A stretch of DNA of 5,109 bases from the NCBI GenBank assembly GCA_958436995.1, contig CAUBMI010000101.1:1-5109 (forward strand), read 5' to 3'. Positions 5,018 through 5,109 of this stretch are shown here, one piece after another. The stretch is from an uncultured Collinsella sp. GTDB lineage: Bacteria; Actinomycetota; Coriobacteriia; Coriobacteriales; Coriobacteriaceae. The number at the start of each line of letters is the position of its first letter. Position 1 is the first letter of the stretch. A model generated the notes under the pieces. It saw only the letters and a list, made by a program, of their open reading frames with translations, made no database searches and was not told the origin of the DNA. Made by a program: the position numbers and the translations under genes.

Positions 5018-5109
5018 GACCTTTCATGGGGTCGAACCCGAAAGGGCACGGCCGCTTTCACAGATCGAGTCTACCCTGGGGATCGGTAAAACCGGCGCGT
5101 CTGCACGGC

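Larger units (their letters stand above)
4954..5040 (+). repeat. Direct repeat copy B
   Basis: Second copy of the repeat at 4777-4863, offset by exactly 177 bp with no indels. It retains the tRNA-Lys 3' fragment, a functional-looking terminator and the GGGGTCGAACCCG flank. Similarity fades over about 10 further bases after the repeat, and the final 60 or so bases of the window hold nothing I recognise. Confidence 0.9.

Noticed and set aside
4440..5027. Small open frames over the tRNA cluster on both strands
   Set aside because: They translate tRNA genes and terminators (for example VAQLARATGCGPV and SGGRTLDLGIKSPLLYQLS), a well-known type of false protein call.
4777..5040. CRISPR array
   Set aside because: There are only two repeat copies. 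They are 87 bp long, include tRNA sequence, and have no spacer series.

Overview
The window is high-GC bacterial chromosome with four protein genes, three tRNA genes and a short repeat-rich tail. GC-rich codon use, CCA encoded in the tRNA genes and the character of the proteins suggest an actinobacterial gut anaerobe of the Coriobacteriia, possibly Collinsella. That assignment is inference, since no rRNA or phylogenetic marker is present.

Layout. (1) Positions 81-2007 (+) hold a probable two-gene operon: a large Ala-rich protein with two N-terminal membrane helices and a long, low-complexity, acidic tail (no recognised family), followed 7 nt later by a VanZ-family membrane protein. A strong hairpin that includes the vanZ stop codon ends this unit and can also work in the opposite direction. 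(2) Positions 2122-3015 (-) encode a ROK-family sugar kinase of the zinc-binding fructokinase type. Its promoter region carries two copies of an AGCGCT operator-like element 22 bp apart. (3) Positions 3157-4338 (-) encode a fold-type I PLP-dependent aminotransferase with its own terminator, so the kinase and the aminotransferase look like separate transcription units. (4) Positions 4447-4840 (+) hold a tRNA transcription unit, tRNA-His(GTG), tRNA-Lys(CTT), tRNA-Lys(CTT), with a recognisable promoter and a strong GNRA-tetraloop terminator. It is divergent from the aminotransferase. (5) Positions 4841-5109 have no credible gene. They contain a second copy, 177 bp downstream, of the 3' end of tRNA-Lys plus its terminator and flank. 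A GC-rich stretch of about 90 bp packed with perfect hairpins separates the two copies.

The proteins are mostly household or accessory metabolism (sugar phosphorylation, amino-acid transamination) plus two envelope proteins, and they do not form one pathway. The most unusual part is the tRNA-Lys 3' flank. The duplicated tRNA end, with a junction inside the T-loop, looks like a mark of site-specific integration or of a degraded tandem tRNA duplication. No recombinase, CRISPR array or complete mobile element is visible, and I see no convincing new multi-gene system.
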